Below, piece by piece: positions 7,091-14,320 of a DNA stretch of 15,246 nucleotides. A program made the translations under genes and the position numbers. Every line of letters begins with the position of its first letter. Position 1 is the first letter of the stretch. A model generated the notes under the pieces. That model was not told the DNA's origin. It did not search any database and saw nothing but the letters and a program-made list of their open reading frames with translations. The stretch is from Chromatiaceae bacterium (GTDB lineage: Bacteria > Pseudomonadota > Gammaproteobacteria > Chromatiales > Chromatiaceae). The DNA lies in contig JAEHCY010000561.1 in NCBI GenBank assembly GCA_016880695.1, forward strand, positions 1 through 15,246, in the 5' to 3' direction.

Positions 7091-7846
7091 ATGAAGACGA
7101 CTGCACTAACACTTGCGACCAGCAGCACCTTTGTTGCTGCTATGGCACTCACCGGCGCCGTGCTGGCGGAGGAGGCCCCCGCCAGCGCCGGGGAAGAATC
7201 TCCCCACGCACTGACCGCGACGCTGACCGGGACCACCAACTACCTGTTCCGCGGCATCAGCCAGACGGACAACGGGCCGGCGGTTCAGGGCAGTTTCGAC
7301 TACGAGTACAAGCCCTATTCCCTGTACGCGGGTATCTGGGGCTCCAACGTCAGCAGCACGGGTTTCGGTGGGGCGAACATGGAACTCGACCTCTATGCCG
7401 GCTGGCGTCCGACCTGGGACGGTTTCGGGTTGAATCTGGGCGTCATCAACTACCGGTACCCGACGACCAACAACAACGACAACAACACCTTCGATTTTCA
7501 GGTCGCCCTCAGCTATGACTTCGGTGTTGTCAAGCCCAGCTTCACAACCCACTACAGCGGCGATTGGTACGGCCTCGCCGACGATGCCTGGTATTACGAC
7601 CTGACGGCCACGGTGCCACTGCCGATGGACTTCAGCCTCAAGGGCCACTACGGCTGGAACCGCTTCGACAGCGGTAGCCTGCTCAAGGACTACCAGGACT
7701 GGAGCATCGGGATTTCCCGCCCGTTCTACGGCTTCGGTTTCGATCTCAGCTTCTACAACGTGGCCGGCATCAACGCCAACAAGGATTGTGGTTCCCCCTT
7801 CCAGTGCGGGGAGACGTTGGTCTTCACCGTTTCCAAGACCTTCTGA
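7091..7846 (+). CDS. TorF family putative porin (TIGR02001 type)
   Basis: This 251-residue protein begins with a Sec signal peptide (hydrophobic core about 13-25, likely cut after AVLA at 26). The mature part has the NYLFRGISQTDNGPAVQG motif (50-67) characteristic of the TorF/TIGR02001 group. Alternating aromatic and polar residues suggest transmembrane beta strands, and the C-terminal residue is Phe (TVSKTF), as in outer-membrane beta barrels. Two cysteines (233, 239) near the end might form a disulfide. I chose ATG 7091 because AGAGG at 7076-7080 is 10 nt away; ATG 7082 would be only 1 nt from it. It is the first gene behind the sigma-54 promoter and is followed by glnK after 59 nt. A role in outer-membrane entry of nitrogen compounds is inferred from context; the substrate is unknown. 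Confidence 0.85.
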   Translation: MKTTALTLATSSTFVAAMALTGAVLAEEAPASAGEESPHALTATLTGTTNYLFRGISQTDNGPAVQGSFDYEYKPYSLYAGIWGSNVSSTGFGGANMELDLYAGWRPTWDGFGLNLGVINYRYPTTNNNDNNTFDFQVALSYDFGVVKPSFTTHYSGDWYGLADDAWYYDLTATVPLPMDFSLKGHYGWNRFDSGSLLKDYQDWSIGISRPFYGFGFDLSFYNVAGINANKDCGSPFQCGETLVFTVSKTF

Positions 7847-7867
7847 CCTAAACCGAACCGAGGGCCG

Positions 7868-7887
7868 GGGCCCGCGCGTCCGGGTCC
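7868..7887 (+). terminator. Intercistronic hairpin between the porin gene and glnK
   Basis: GGGCCCG (7868-7874) pairs with CGGGTCC (7881-7887) through seven pairs including one G-U, around a 6-nt loop. There is no U-tract, so it is not a full intrinsic terminator. It could be a stabilising or processing element that sets the ratio of porin to GlnK-AmtB. The role is inferred. Confidence 0.3.
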
Positions 7888-7905
7888 TCCACAGGAGATG
7901 TTTTC

Positions 7906-8244
7906 ATGAAATTAGTCGCAGCCGTCATCAAGCCATTCAAGCTCGACGATGTTCGCGAGAGCCTCGCGGAAGTCGGGATAACCGGTATCACCGTCACCGA
8001 GGTCAAGGGGTTTGGCCGCCAGAAAGGGCATACCGAGCTCTACCGCGGGGCCGAGTACGTGGTGGATTTCCTGCCCAAGATAAAGGTCGAGGTGGCCATC
8101 GATGACGCGCTGCTCGAGCAGGTGATCGAGGCCATCACCAACGCGGCGCGGACCGGCAAGATCGGCGACGGCAAGATCTTCGTCTCCGAGTTGAGCGAGG
8201 CAGTCCGCATCCGCACCGGCGAGACTGGTCCCGACGCCCTCTAG
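7906..8244 (+). CDS. glnK: Nitrogen regulatory PII protein GlnK
   Basis: This 112-residue protein is a full-length PII signal protein. PII trimers sense 2-oxoglutarate and ATP/ADP, and the GlnK type binds AmtB to close the ammonium channel when nitrogen is plentiful. The T-loop (about 37-55) contains Tyr51 in the [13 protein letters not shown] segment, the expected uridylylation site for GlnD. The B-loop TGKIGDGK (83-90) and the RIRTGE segment (101-106) form the nucleotide site. AGGAGA lies 8 nt before ATG. The gene is followed by amtB after 24 nt, the almost universal glnK-amtB arrangement, which favours the name glnK over glnB. The stop is TAG. Confidence 0.96.
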   Translation: MKLVAAVIKPFKLDDVRESLAEVGITGITVTEVKGFGRQKGHTELYRGAEYVVDFLPKIKVEVAIDDALLEQVIEAITNAARTGKIGDGKIFVSELSEAVRIRTGETGPDAL

Positions 8245-8268
8245 AAAGCAGTACAGGAGCACCTAACG

Positions 8269-9609
8269 ATGAAGATTCCCCGCCTACGCCGACACCTGGT
8301 CCCCAGTCTAGGGGGGCTGCTGAGTCTGCTGCCCGTTCTCGCTCTGGCCGAGGAGGCGGCGCCCACCCTCAACAGCGGCGACACCGCCTGGATGCTGACC
8401 TCCACGGCGCTGGTGCTGTTCATGACCATCCCGGGGCTGGCCCTGTTCTACGGCGGTCTGGTGCGTGCCAAGAACGTGCTGTCGATCCTGATGCAGTGCT
8501 TTGCCATCACCGGACTTGTCACCATCCTTTGGGTCCTCTATGGCTACAGCCTGGCCTTCTCGACCAGCGGCATGGAGGCGGGGGCAATCAACCTGGCCTC
8601 CTTTGTCGGCGGGCTCGACAAGGCCTTTCTCGCCGGGATCACCCGCGAGAGTCTCACCCTGACCATCCCGGAATCGGTGTTTGCCACCTTCCAGATGACC
8701 TTCGCCATCATCACCCCAGCGCTGATTGTCGGCGCCTTCGCCGAGCGCATGAAGTTCTCCGCCCTGCTCTGGTTCATGGGCATCTGGTTCACTCTGGTCT
8801 ATGTCCCTATCGCGCACATGGTCTGGAGTGGTGCGGGGGCACTGATGTTCGATTGGGGCGTGCTCGACTTTGCCGGTGGCACCGTGGTGCATATCAACGC
8901 GGGTGTGGCCGGTCTGGTGGCGGCCCTGGTGCTCGGCAAGCGCAAGGGCTTTCCGACCACCGCCATGCCGCCCCATAACCTGGCCTTCACCGTGATCGGT
9001 GCCTCGATGCTGTGGGTCGGTTGGTTCGGGTTCAACGCGGGTAGCGCGGTGGCGGCCAACCAGGGCGCCGGCATGGCCATGCTGGTGACCCAGATCGCCA
9101 CCGCCGCTGCGGCACTGGCGTGGATGTTCGCGGAGTGGGTGTCTCACGGCAAGGCGAGTGTCCTCGGCATCGCCACTGGCGCCGTGGCCGGCCTGGTGGC
9201 CATCACCCCCGCCTCCGGTACCGCTGGGCCCATGGGCGCCATGGTGATCGGCCTGGCCTCGGGCGTCGTCTGCTTCATTGCCTCCACCAAGGTGAAGCGC
9301 CTGTTCGGCTACGACGACTCCCTAGACGTGTTCGGCGTGCACGCGGTGGGCGGCATCGTCGGGGCGCTGCTGACCGGGATCTTCGCGGATGCGAGCCTGG
9401 GCGGGGCGGGACTGGCGGAGGGCATGAGCATCGCCGGCCAGTTCCTGGTGCAGGCCAAGGGCGTCGCGCTGACCCTGGTCTACACGACGGTGATGAGCTT
9501 CGTTATCCTCAAGGTGATCGATCTCCTGATCGGGCTTCGCGTCACCGAAGAAGAGGAGACCCAGGGTCTCGACCTCTCGGAGCACGACGAGCGCGGCTAC
9601 ATCCTCTAA
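8269..9609 (+). CDS. amtB: Ammonium transporter AmtB
   Basis: This 446-residue inner-membrane protein of the Amt/Rh family carries ammonium. It has a signal peptide (about 1-27, cut near ALALA) followed by about 11 transmembrane helices, as in E. coli AmtB. The twin pore histidines are His208 (VVHINAG) and His358 (FGVHAVGG), separated by 150 residues as in E. coli (168 and 318). Asp200, eight residues before the first histidine, corresponds to the ammonium-recognition Asp160. Phe141/Phe145 and Phe255 match the periplasmic gate and pore phenylalanines. The short cytoplasmic tail ends DERGYIL, the segment involved in GlnK docking. AGGAG lies 9 nt before ATG. It is the last gene of the operon, followed by a strong terminator. 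Confidence 0.97.
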   Translation: MKIPRLRRHLVPSLGGLLSLLPVLALAEEAAPTLNSGDTAWMLTSTALVLFMTIPGLALFYGGLVRAKNVLSILMQCFAITGLVTILWVLYGYSLAFSTSGMEAGAINLASFVGGLDKAFLAGITRESLTLTIPESVFATFQMTFAIITPALIVGAFAERMKFSALLWFMGIWFTLVYVPIAHMVWSGAGALMFDWGVLDFAGGTVVHINAGVAGLVAALVLGKRKGFPTTAMPPHNLAFTVIGASMLWVGWFGFNAGSAVAANQGAGMAMLVTQIATAAAALAWMFAEWVSHGKASVLGIATGAVAGLVAITPASGTAGPMGAMVIGLASGVVCFIASTKVKRLFGYDDSLDVFGVHAVGGIVGALLTGIFADASLGGAGLAEGMSIAGQFLVQAKGVALTLVYTTVMSFVILKVIDLLIGLRVTEEEETQGLDLSEHDERGYIL

Positions 9610-9641
9610 CCCTACCCCTTACCTCCCGTTACCCCCCCTTC

Positions 9642-9683
9642 GCCGCGGTGGGACTTTCGCCGGTCCCACCGCGGCCGCTTTTT
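9642..9683 (+). terminator. Intrinsic terminator of the porin-glnK-amtB operon
   Basis: A perfect 13-bp stem (9642-9654 with 9663-9675) closes on an 8-nt loop and is followed after three bases by TTTTT (9679-9683). It starts 33 nt after the amtB stop and is an excellent Rho-independent terminator on the plus strand. Confidence 0.88.
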
Positions 9684-9732
9684 GCGGGAGGCACTACCCC
9701 AGGGCCCGGGCGCTGTGCCCAGGGGTCAGCGG

Positions 9733-10030
9733 TCAGTGGAGCGAATCCCGGTCCCGAGATAGGTGCCTGCGTGCAGACCGAGGTCGGGAGTTGCCGCGGT
9801 AAGGATAGCGGTAGCCTCCGCCGTAGTCATCGTCGCAGACATAGACCGGCGGCCGGGGTCGTGCGGGCACGATGCAAACCGGCCGCGGGTGGTGCCAGTG
9901 GTGGGGCCGGACTACGACCCCCTCGGGCTGGTAGCGTTCGACGATCACCCTGCGGTGCTTGTGCGCCAGGGGGGTGGCGGTCAGGGCGTAGGCGGGCGAC
10001 CAGGAGACCCCCGCCCAGGGCTTTGCGCAA
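9733..10030 (-). pseudogene. Frameshifted gene for a small His/Pro/Tyr-rich secreted protein
   Basis: The 3' part encodes AHKHRRVIVERYQPEGVVV, then a His/Trp/Pro cluster (RPHHWHHPRP), two cysteines and a Tyr/Gly/Arg-rich tail. This frame has no start of its own upstream except the internal GTG at 9948. In the neighbouring frame, from TTG 10030, the sequence reads LRKALGGGLLVA, which joins smoothly to AYALTATPLAHKH if one C is removed from the run at 9991-9997. The joined product would be about 98 residues with a convincing signal peptide cut before HKH. I infer a single-base frameshift, real or from sequencing error. The start lacks a clear ribosome site. I recognise no family; the histidines suggest metal binding at most. 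Confidence 0.42.
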
Positions 10031-10219
10031 ACGTTGCGTGCTCAGGGTGTGCGCCAGGGTGAAGAGGGGAAACCACGCGGGGCGCTCGCAGGGTTCCTTT
10101 GCCTTTTCCTCAGTTAGAAATCTAGTCCTCTGCAGGTGAACGGCCGCTGAACCGCGGGTGCGTCCCCGGAGGGCCATGGGCATAGGGCGGTGAAGATGGC
10201 CCGCGCGAGCGGGCCGTGC

Positions 10220-10405
10220 TCAGGATCGCGCGAGGGCGATGAGCAGGAAGACGAAGAGCACCACCAGGCCGATGGGGATCAGTGCGCCCGTCCAGTCCTT
10301 GGGCGCCTCTTTACTGCGTTCCAACATGGCCTTGATACCGGGGCGAAACCAGAAGACCACAAGCAGGGCCAAGGCCCCGAGCAGGATTTGTTGCCAGAGC
10401 TCCAC
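10220..10405 (-). CDS. Two-helix membrane microprotein coupled to the ArsR gene
   Basis: This 61-residue protein, starting V(M)ELWQQILLG, has two hydrophobic helices (about 4-20 and 39-58) joined by a charged loop RPGIKAMLERSKEAPKDW. The positive loop should lie in the cytoplasm, placing both ends in the periplasm. I prefer GTG 10405 because AAGGGG lies 8 nt upstream; this start is 13 nt past the arsR stop. The in-frame ATG 10441 would overlap arsR by 23 nt and adds a Pro-rich 12-residue extension without a ribosome site. The tight arrangement implies translational coupling with the regulator. I do not recognise the family. A role in the stress sensed by the ArsR protein, possibly reactive sulfur, is inference from position. 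Confidence 0.7.
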   Translation of the reverse strand: MELWQQILLGALALLVVFWFRPGIKAMLERSKEAPKDWTGALIPIGLVVLFVFLLIALARS

Positions 10406-10418
10406 GGCAGGGACCCCT

Positions 10419-10748
10419 TCAGGTGGGCGGGTAGCGGTCATCGAGGTTGGCGGGACAGAGCACCTCCCGCATGATCCCGATCAGGTCGAGGAGCTGAGGG
10501 TTGCGAATGCGGTAGAAGATGCGGTTGGCCTCCTTGCGCGAGACCACGATGTTCTTGTTGCGCAACTGCTCCAGATGCTGGGAGATGTTGCTCTGAGAGG
10601 TTCCGGTGCGGTCGACGATCTCGCTCACCGAGAGCTCCCGATCCCCCAGGGAGCAGAGGATCTTCCATCGCAACGGATGGGCCATCGCCTTGAGCGCATT
10701 GGCGGTGAGAGATGTGTCCTCGGTGGTGGGTTTGATTACTCGCGCCAT
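10419..10748 (-). CDS. ArsR-family winged-helix repressor, likely BigR/SqrR/YgaV-type persulfide sensor
   Basis: This 109-residue protein is an ArsR/SmtB-type dimeric DNA-binding repressor. ALKAMAHPLRWKIL (18-31) is the conserved start of the fold; SVSEIVDRTGTSQSNISQHL (40-59) is the helix-turn-helix, and the wing is about 66-82 (NIVVSRKEANRIFYRI). It lacks the CVC metal motif of ArsR/SmtB sensors. Instead it has Cys32 in WKILCSL and Cys98 in REVLCPA, exactly 66 residues apart. BigR (Cys42/Cys108) and SqrR (Cys41/Cys107) have the same spacing and use the pair to form a polysulfide bridge that releases DNA. GAGGAG lies 7 nt before ATG. The small membrane protein follows immediately. Target genes beyond its own operon cannot be seen here. 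Confidence 0.88.
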   Translation of the reverse strand: MARVIKPTTEDTSLTANALKAMAHPLRWKILCSLGDRELSVSEIVDRTGTSQSNISQHLEQLRNKNIVVSRKEANRIFYRIRNPQLLDLIGIMREVLCPANLDDRYPPT

Positions 10749-10761
10749 GGATCGACTCCTC

Positions 10762-10907
10762 AGAGGTTGTGTACTAATCGGCTACGCGATCCGATCACTT
10801 GGTTCTGTCCTCGCCCGCCCCTTCGTCTGCCGATCCGAACTGTCGCGGGGACTCGCTGCGGGGCAACCTGTGCTCGGGTCTCTCGCGACAATTTCGTCAC
10901 AACCTCT
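10762..10907. repeat. 10-bp inverted repeat spanning the regulator-arsR intergenic region
   Basis: AGAGGTTGTG (10762-10771) and CACAACCTCT (10898-10907) are perfect inverted arms, 126 nt apart. One arm touches the stop codon of the response regulator; the other sits directly beside the ribosome site of arsR. No target-site duplication is visible, so a mobile origin is doubtful. A second inverted pair, TGTCGCG/CGCGACA, lies within the interval. Confidence 0.45.
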
Positions 10908-11794
10908 CAGTGGGACTGGTGGGAGGCGGTGATGGTGTCGGCATCGCCTTCATCTTCATCTTCATCGATACGCCGATAGCCCGACATGTTCTTGGCAATG
11001 CAGATGATATGGGCGATGGCCCCACTGGGGTCCTTGACCGCGGTGCGTGCAAACAGGATCGGGATGCGCGTGCCGTCCTGGGCGATGAAGCGTGCCTCGA
11101 TCTTGCTCAGGGCCCCGGTGCGGATGAGGGCCTCGAGCCAGGTCCCGAAAAAGGCCCCTGCCGCCTCGTCCCCCTCCTCCTCGAACACGTCTCCGATGGA
11201 CATCCCGATCAGGTCTTCCTCCCGGTAGGCGAGCATCCGGCAGGCCGCCGGGTTAACCTGGGTGATCTCCCCTTCGGGGTTGAGCACCAGCAAGGCCTCG
11301 CCCATGTAGGTGAGGATGTTCTCCAGGTACTGCTTTGCCTCCCGCAGCTCCGCCGTGCGCTCGGCCACCTTCTGCTCGAGCACCAGGTTCATTGCCCGTT
11401 CTTTCTCGATCAGCCGGAAGTAGGTGCCGATCTTGTTGATCAGCAGATTGTCGTCGATGGGCTTGAGCAGATAGTCGACCGCGCCGATGGCGTAGCCCCG
11501 CTGCTGGAACTCCTCGGACTTGAACGCGGCGGTCAGGAAGATGATCGGGATGTCCCGGGTCTTCTTGCGCATCTTGAGCATGGAGGCGGTCTGGAATCCA
11601 TCCATGACCGGCATCTGGACGTCGAGGATGATCAGGTCGATGTTGGGCTGTTTGAGGGTGATGTCCAGGGCCTGCTGTCCGGAGTCGGCCTCGAGAATGG
11701 CGACCTCCATGTGCTGGCGGATCAGGGTGCGCAGGGTGAAGAGGTTGTGCACATGGTCATCGACGATGAGCAGCTTGAACCCTGAGTATCGCAT
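10907..11794 (-). CDS. Response regulator, receiver-PAS, no classical output domain
   Basis: This 295-residue protein has an N-terminal receiver (about 5-125) with acidic residues Asp12/Asp13, phospho-acceptor Asp58 in LIILDVQMPVMDGF, Thr88 and Lys111 (LLKP), so it should be phosphorylatable. A helical linker, partly coiled coil (about 126-160), leads to a PAS domain (about 156-270) with the AACRMLAYREEDLIG segment. The C-terminal tail is acidic (IDEDEDEGD, 276-284). There is no DNA-binding, GGDEF, EAL or kinase domain; the output is probably by protein contact or by the PAS domain. It begins 8 nt after the hybrid kinase stop and so should be its cognate partner. AGGCGG serves as ribosome site. 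Confidence 0.88.
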   Translation of the reverse strand: MRYSGFKLLIVDDHVHNLFTLRTLIRQHMEVAILEADSGQQALDITLKQPNIDLIILDVQMPVMDGFQTASMLKMRKKTRDIPIIFLTAAFKSEEFQQRGYAIGAVDYLLKPIDDNLLINKIGTYFRLIEKERAMNLVLEQKVAERTAELREAKQYLENILTYMGEALLVLNPEGEITQVNPAACRMLAYREEDLIGMSIGDVFEEEGDEAAGAFFGTWLEALIRTGALSKIEARFIAQDGTRIPILFARTAVKDPSGAIAHIICIAKNMSGYRRIDEDEDEGDADTITASHQSH

Positions 11795-11802
11795 CGTGCC
11801 GC

Positions 11803-14148
11803 CTACAGGCCGTCGGTGGTGACTACCGCGGGCAGATACTGCCCCAGCGCCTCCCGCAGGTGTACATCATCAATGGGGACCGGCAGAAGCCCCTCCGCTC
11901 CCATTTCCCGAAGCCGCGCGTGGCGAGTCTGCTCAGAGTCAGGCGCCATCACCAGGATGGGCAGCTGTCCAGGCGTCCACTCGCGGCGCAACATATTGAT
12001 AATAACACGGATCTCTTCCTCCGGCAGCATCGCATCGACGAGCACCAGGGCGCATTGGGGCTCCTCGCGCAGGGTCTCGACCGCCTCTTCGGTATCGACG
12101 GCGGCGAGGACCCGCAGGCCCAGGGCCTCGAGCCGGGGGGTGATCTCCATGAGAAGACGCGCGTCCTGTTCCACCACCAGCACTGAGTGCCTCTCGAGCC
12201 CTTGGGGTTGCGGTCGGCGCGGAGCTGCGAAGGGGGCAACCGCCCTCGGCTCCAGCTGGGTCGCGGGAGCCGTCGCTGCTTCTAAGGGCTCGCGCTCGCC
12301 GCGGAGCTCAATCGGTAGCAGCAGCCGGAAGCAGGCGCCCCTACCCTCGGCACTCTCGAGCTCAATGACCCCCCCCAGCCGGTAAGCGAGCTCGCGGCTG
12401 ATGGTCAGGCCGAGCCCGCTGCCCCCGTAACGGCGGCGGGTAGAGCCATCGGCCTGGCGGAAGGCCTCGAAGATGAGGCCCTGTTTGTCCGCCGGGATGC
12501 CGATGCCGCTGTCGCAGACGCTGATGCTTAGACCGCGCTCGGGATCGCCGCTGGGGGTGATCTCCACCCTGGCGCCGCCCTTGGCAGTGAACTTGGCGGC
12601 GTTGGAAAGAAAGTTCTTGAGGATCTGGCGCACCTTATCCCAGTCCGTGCATACCCGAGGGGGCGCGCTCGGGTCGGGTGAGAACCCAAGATAGAGGCCC
12701 TTGTCCGCGAACTGGGGCTGCAGCAGCTCGATTACCTCACCGACGACCTGGGAAACCTCCGCCCATTCCAGGTTGAGCTCGACCCGCCCCGCTTCGATGC
12801 GCGAGATGTCGAGGATGTTGTCGATCATGTCCCGGAGGTCGGAGCCCGCCTCGTGGATCACCCGCGCCTGTTCCTGCTGCTCGGGCCGAAGTCCGGAGCG
12901 GCCATCGGCCAGGAGCTTGGAGAGCAGCAGGATGGAGTTGAGCGGTGTGCGCAGCTCGTGGCTGATGTTGGCGAGGAACTCGGACTTGTAGCGGTAGGAT
13001 CGCTCCAGCTCTTCGGCGTGGGTGCGCAGCGCACGGACGTGCTCAGCGTGGGTCTGCGCCAGGGTGGTGAGCTGGGTGCCAAGGGCGCGGAGCTCCTCCG
13101 GCCCCTTCCAGGCGAACTCCATGGGGGCGTCCTCGCTCAGGACCCTGCCGACCCCTTCGGTGAGCTGTTGGCCGAATCGCTCCAGCCGCAGGGAGACCCA
13201 GCGTGCCACCAGCAGGAGAATGAGGGTTACCACGCAGACGATGGTCACCACGCGCAGGATCAGGGCGTTACGGAACGCGGCGATCGGTGAGGGGTCCACG
13301 GCCCGGCCGACCCACAGGGGCTCCTCCTTCTCGGTCGTGAACATGGGCACCCAGATCAGCGGGTTGCCCTGGGAACCCTTCCACAGGCTCAGTTTGCGTT
13401 CGGAGAAGATCTGTTGCAGACCTGGAAAGTCGACGAAGGCCTCCGCCCGGAGCGGGTCGGATTCGCCAGGCCGGAGGTAGCTGCCGTCTTGGGTGACCCA
13501 CAGGGTATTGTGGTAGAACTGGGCCATGCCGCCCACGTCGATGGCCATGAGCAGCGATCCCAGGAACCTGCCGGGTGTCTCACCGCTACCGATGGCGCTC
13601 ATCAGGTACAGGTTCATGAAGCGGCGCGGATCTTCGGCGCCGCTCTCGGGATGGATGTGGATCGGGCTGACCAGGACCCCGCCGGGCTGCAGGCGCCGTG
13701 CGGCTTCCAGGAAGTCGTCGGCGGGCCGTTCGGGCCGGGTGGTGGTGGGATGCCATCGCTGGGTCTTGGGGTCGCGCTCCAGCCAGAAGCGCTCACGGTT
13801 GTCGGCGTCGAGGAACAGCAGCTGCGTGACGTCGACCTGCTCCCGCAGGATCTGGTTGATCCAGGCGGTGTAACGGGCCCGGGCATGATCGATCTGGTCG
13901 GCATCCCCGCCGTCACCTAGAATCAGGCCGGGCTCGGGTAGCTTGGCGAGCAGCCGCATCAGCTCGTTACGGCTGGCGAGGTGTTGGTCCAGGTCGCGAA
14001 AGTCCGCGCGCAGGTTCTGGAGATAGGCTTTTTGGTAGAAGAGCTCGATACGCTCGACCACCAGCGGCAGGTTGAGCAGCACCGAGGACACCAGCGGCGC
14101 GAGCCCAAATACCAGGAGGAAGATGAAGATCAGGGTGCGCAGCTTCAC
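11803..14148 (-). CDS. Membrane hybrid sensor histidine kinase with degenerate receiver
   Basis: This 781-residue protein has a first membrane helix (about 5-26), a large periplasmic sensor region (about 30-292), a second helix (about 297-316), a HAMP-like linker (about 317-370) and coiled coil. The HisKA domain has phospho-acceptor His397 in FLANISHELRTPLNSI. The ATPase domain has the N-box Asn516, G1 DSGIGIP (546-552), FEAFRQAD and G2 GGSGLGLTIS (575-584). A receiver at about 654-775 has Glu660, Asp662 and Asp705 (LVLVDAMLP), but the conserved Thr/Ser is Ala735 and the Lys is Val757 (LPVPIDD), so it may not switch normally. The start is GTG 14148 with GAGG 10 nt upstream. The ligand is unknown. 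It forms an operon with the receiver-PAS gene. The stop is TAG. Confidence 0.92.
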   Translation of the reverse strand: MKLRTLIFIFLLVFGLAPLVSSVLLNLPLVVERIELFYQKAYLQNLRADFRDLDQHLASRNELMRLLAKLPEPGLILGDGGDADQIDHARARYTAWINQILREQVDVTQLLFLDADNRERFWLERDPKTQRWHPTTTRPERPADDFLEAARRLQPGGVLVSPIHIHPESGAEDPRRFMNLYLMSAIGSGETPGRFLGSLLMAIDVGGMAQFYHNTLWVTQDGSYLRPGESDPLRAEAFVDFPGLQQIFSERKLSLWKGSQGNPLIWVPMFTTEKEEPLWVGRAVDPSPIAAFRNALILRVVTIVCVVTLILLLVARWVSLRLERFGQQLTEGVGRVLSEDAPMEFAWKGPEELRALGTQLTTLAQTHAEHVRALRTHAEELERSYRYKSEFLANISHELRTPLNSILLLSKLLADGRSGLRPEQQEQARVIHEAGSDLRDMIDNILDISRIEAGRVELNLEWAEVSQVVGEVIELLQPQFADKGLYLGFSPDPSAPPRVCTDWDKVRQILKNFLSNAAKFTAKGGARVEITPSGDPERGLSISVCDSGIGIPADKQGLIFEAFRQADGSTRRRYGGSGLGLTISRELAYRLGGVIELESAEGRGACFRLLLPIELRGEREPLEAATAPATQLEPRAVAPFAAPRRPQPQGLERHSVLVVEQDARLLMEITPRLEALGLRVLAAVDTEEAVETLREEPQCALVLVDAMLPEEEIRVIINMLRREWTPGQLPILVMAPDSEQTRHARLREMGAEGLLPVPIDDVHLREALGQYLPAVVTTDGL

Positions 14149-14187
14149 AACTGCCCGACCTCGGAGTGCGGAGGCATGCTCCCGGCT

Positions 14188-14216
14188 ACCTTAGCGGCTC
14201 GCCGGGAAAAAGCCAA
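14188..14216 (-). promoter_or_regulatory. Weak candidate promoter for the kinase-regulator operon
   Basis: On the minus strand TTGGCT (14211-14216) and TAAGGT (14188-14193) are 17 nt apart. The boxes match the sigma-70 consensus at four and three positions. Transcription would begin near 14181. The insertion sequence ends about 100 nt further upstream and would leave it intact. Confidence 0.25.
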
Positions 14217-14320
14217 GGCGATTCGCGTCGCGGCGGACCGGGTGAGGGTGCAGGTCGGTGTCGGGGGCCGTGGTGATATCCGTCTCCGCGCCCCGGTTCC
14301 GATTGCCCGCCGAGCCATGG

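Noticed and set aside
9120..10139. 339-codon plus-strand frame overlapping the end of amtB
   Set aside because: It runs out of frame through conserved amtB sequence and across the strong terminator, and the product is low-complexity Arg/Gly/Pro.
10799..11785. 328-codon plus-strand frame opposite the response regulator
   Set aside because: The minus-strand receiver and PAS motifs are unambiguous; this is their complementary shadow.
14181..14212. CCCGGC/GCCGGG hairpin followed by AAAAA as a terminator
   Set aside because: The arms (14181-14186 and 14201-14206) are followed by A residues on the plus strand, and on the minus strand the T-tract precedes the stem, so it is not an intrinsic terminator in either direction.
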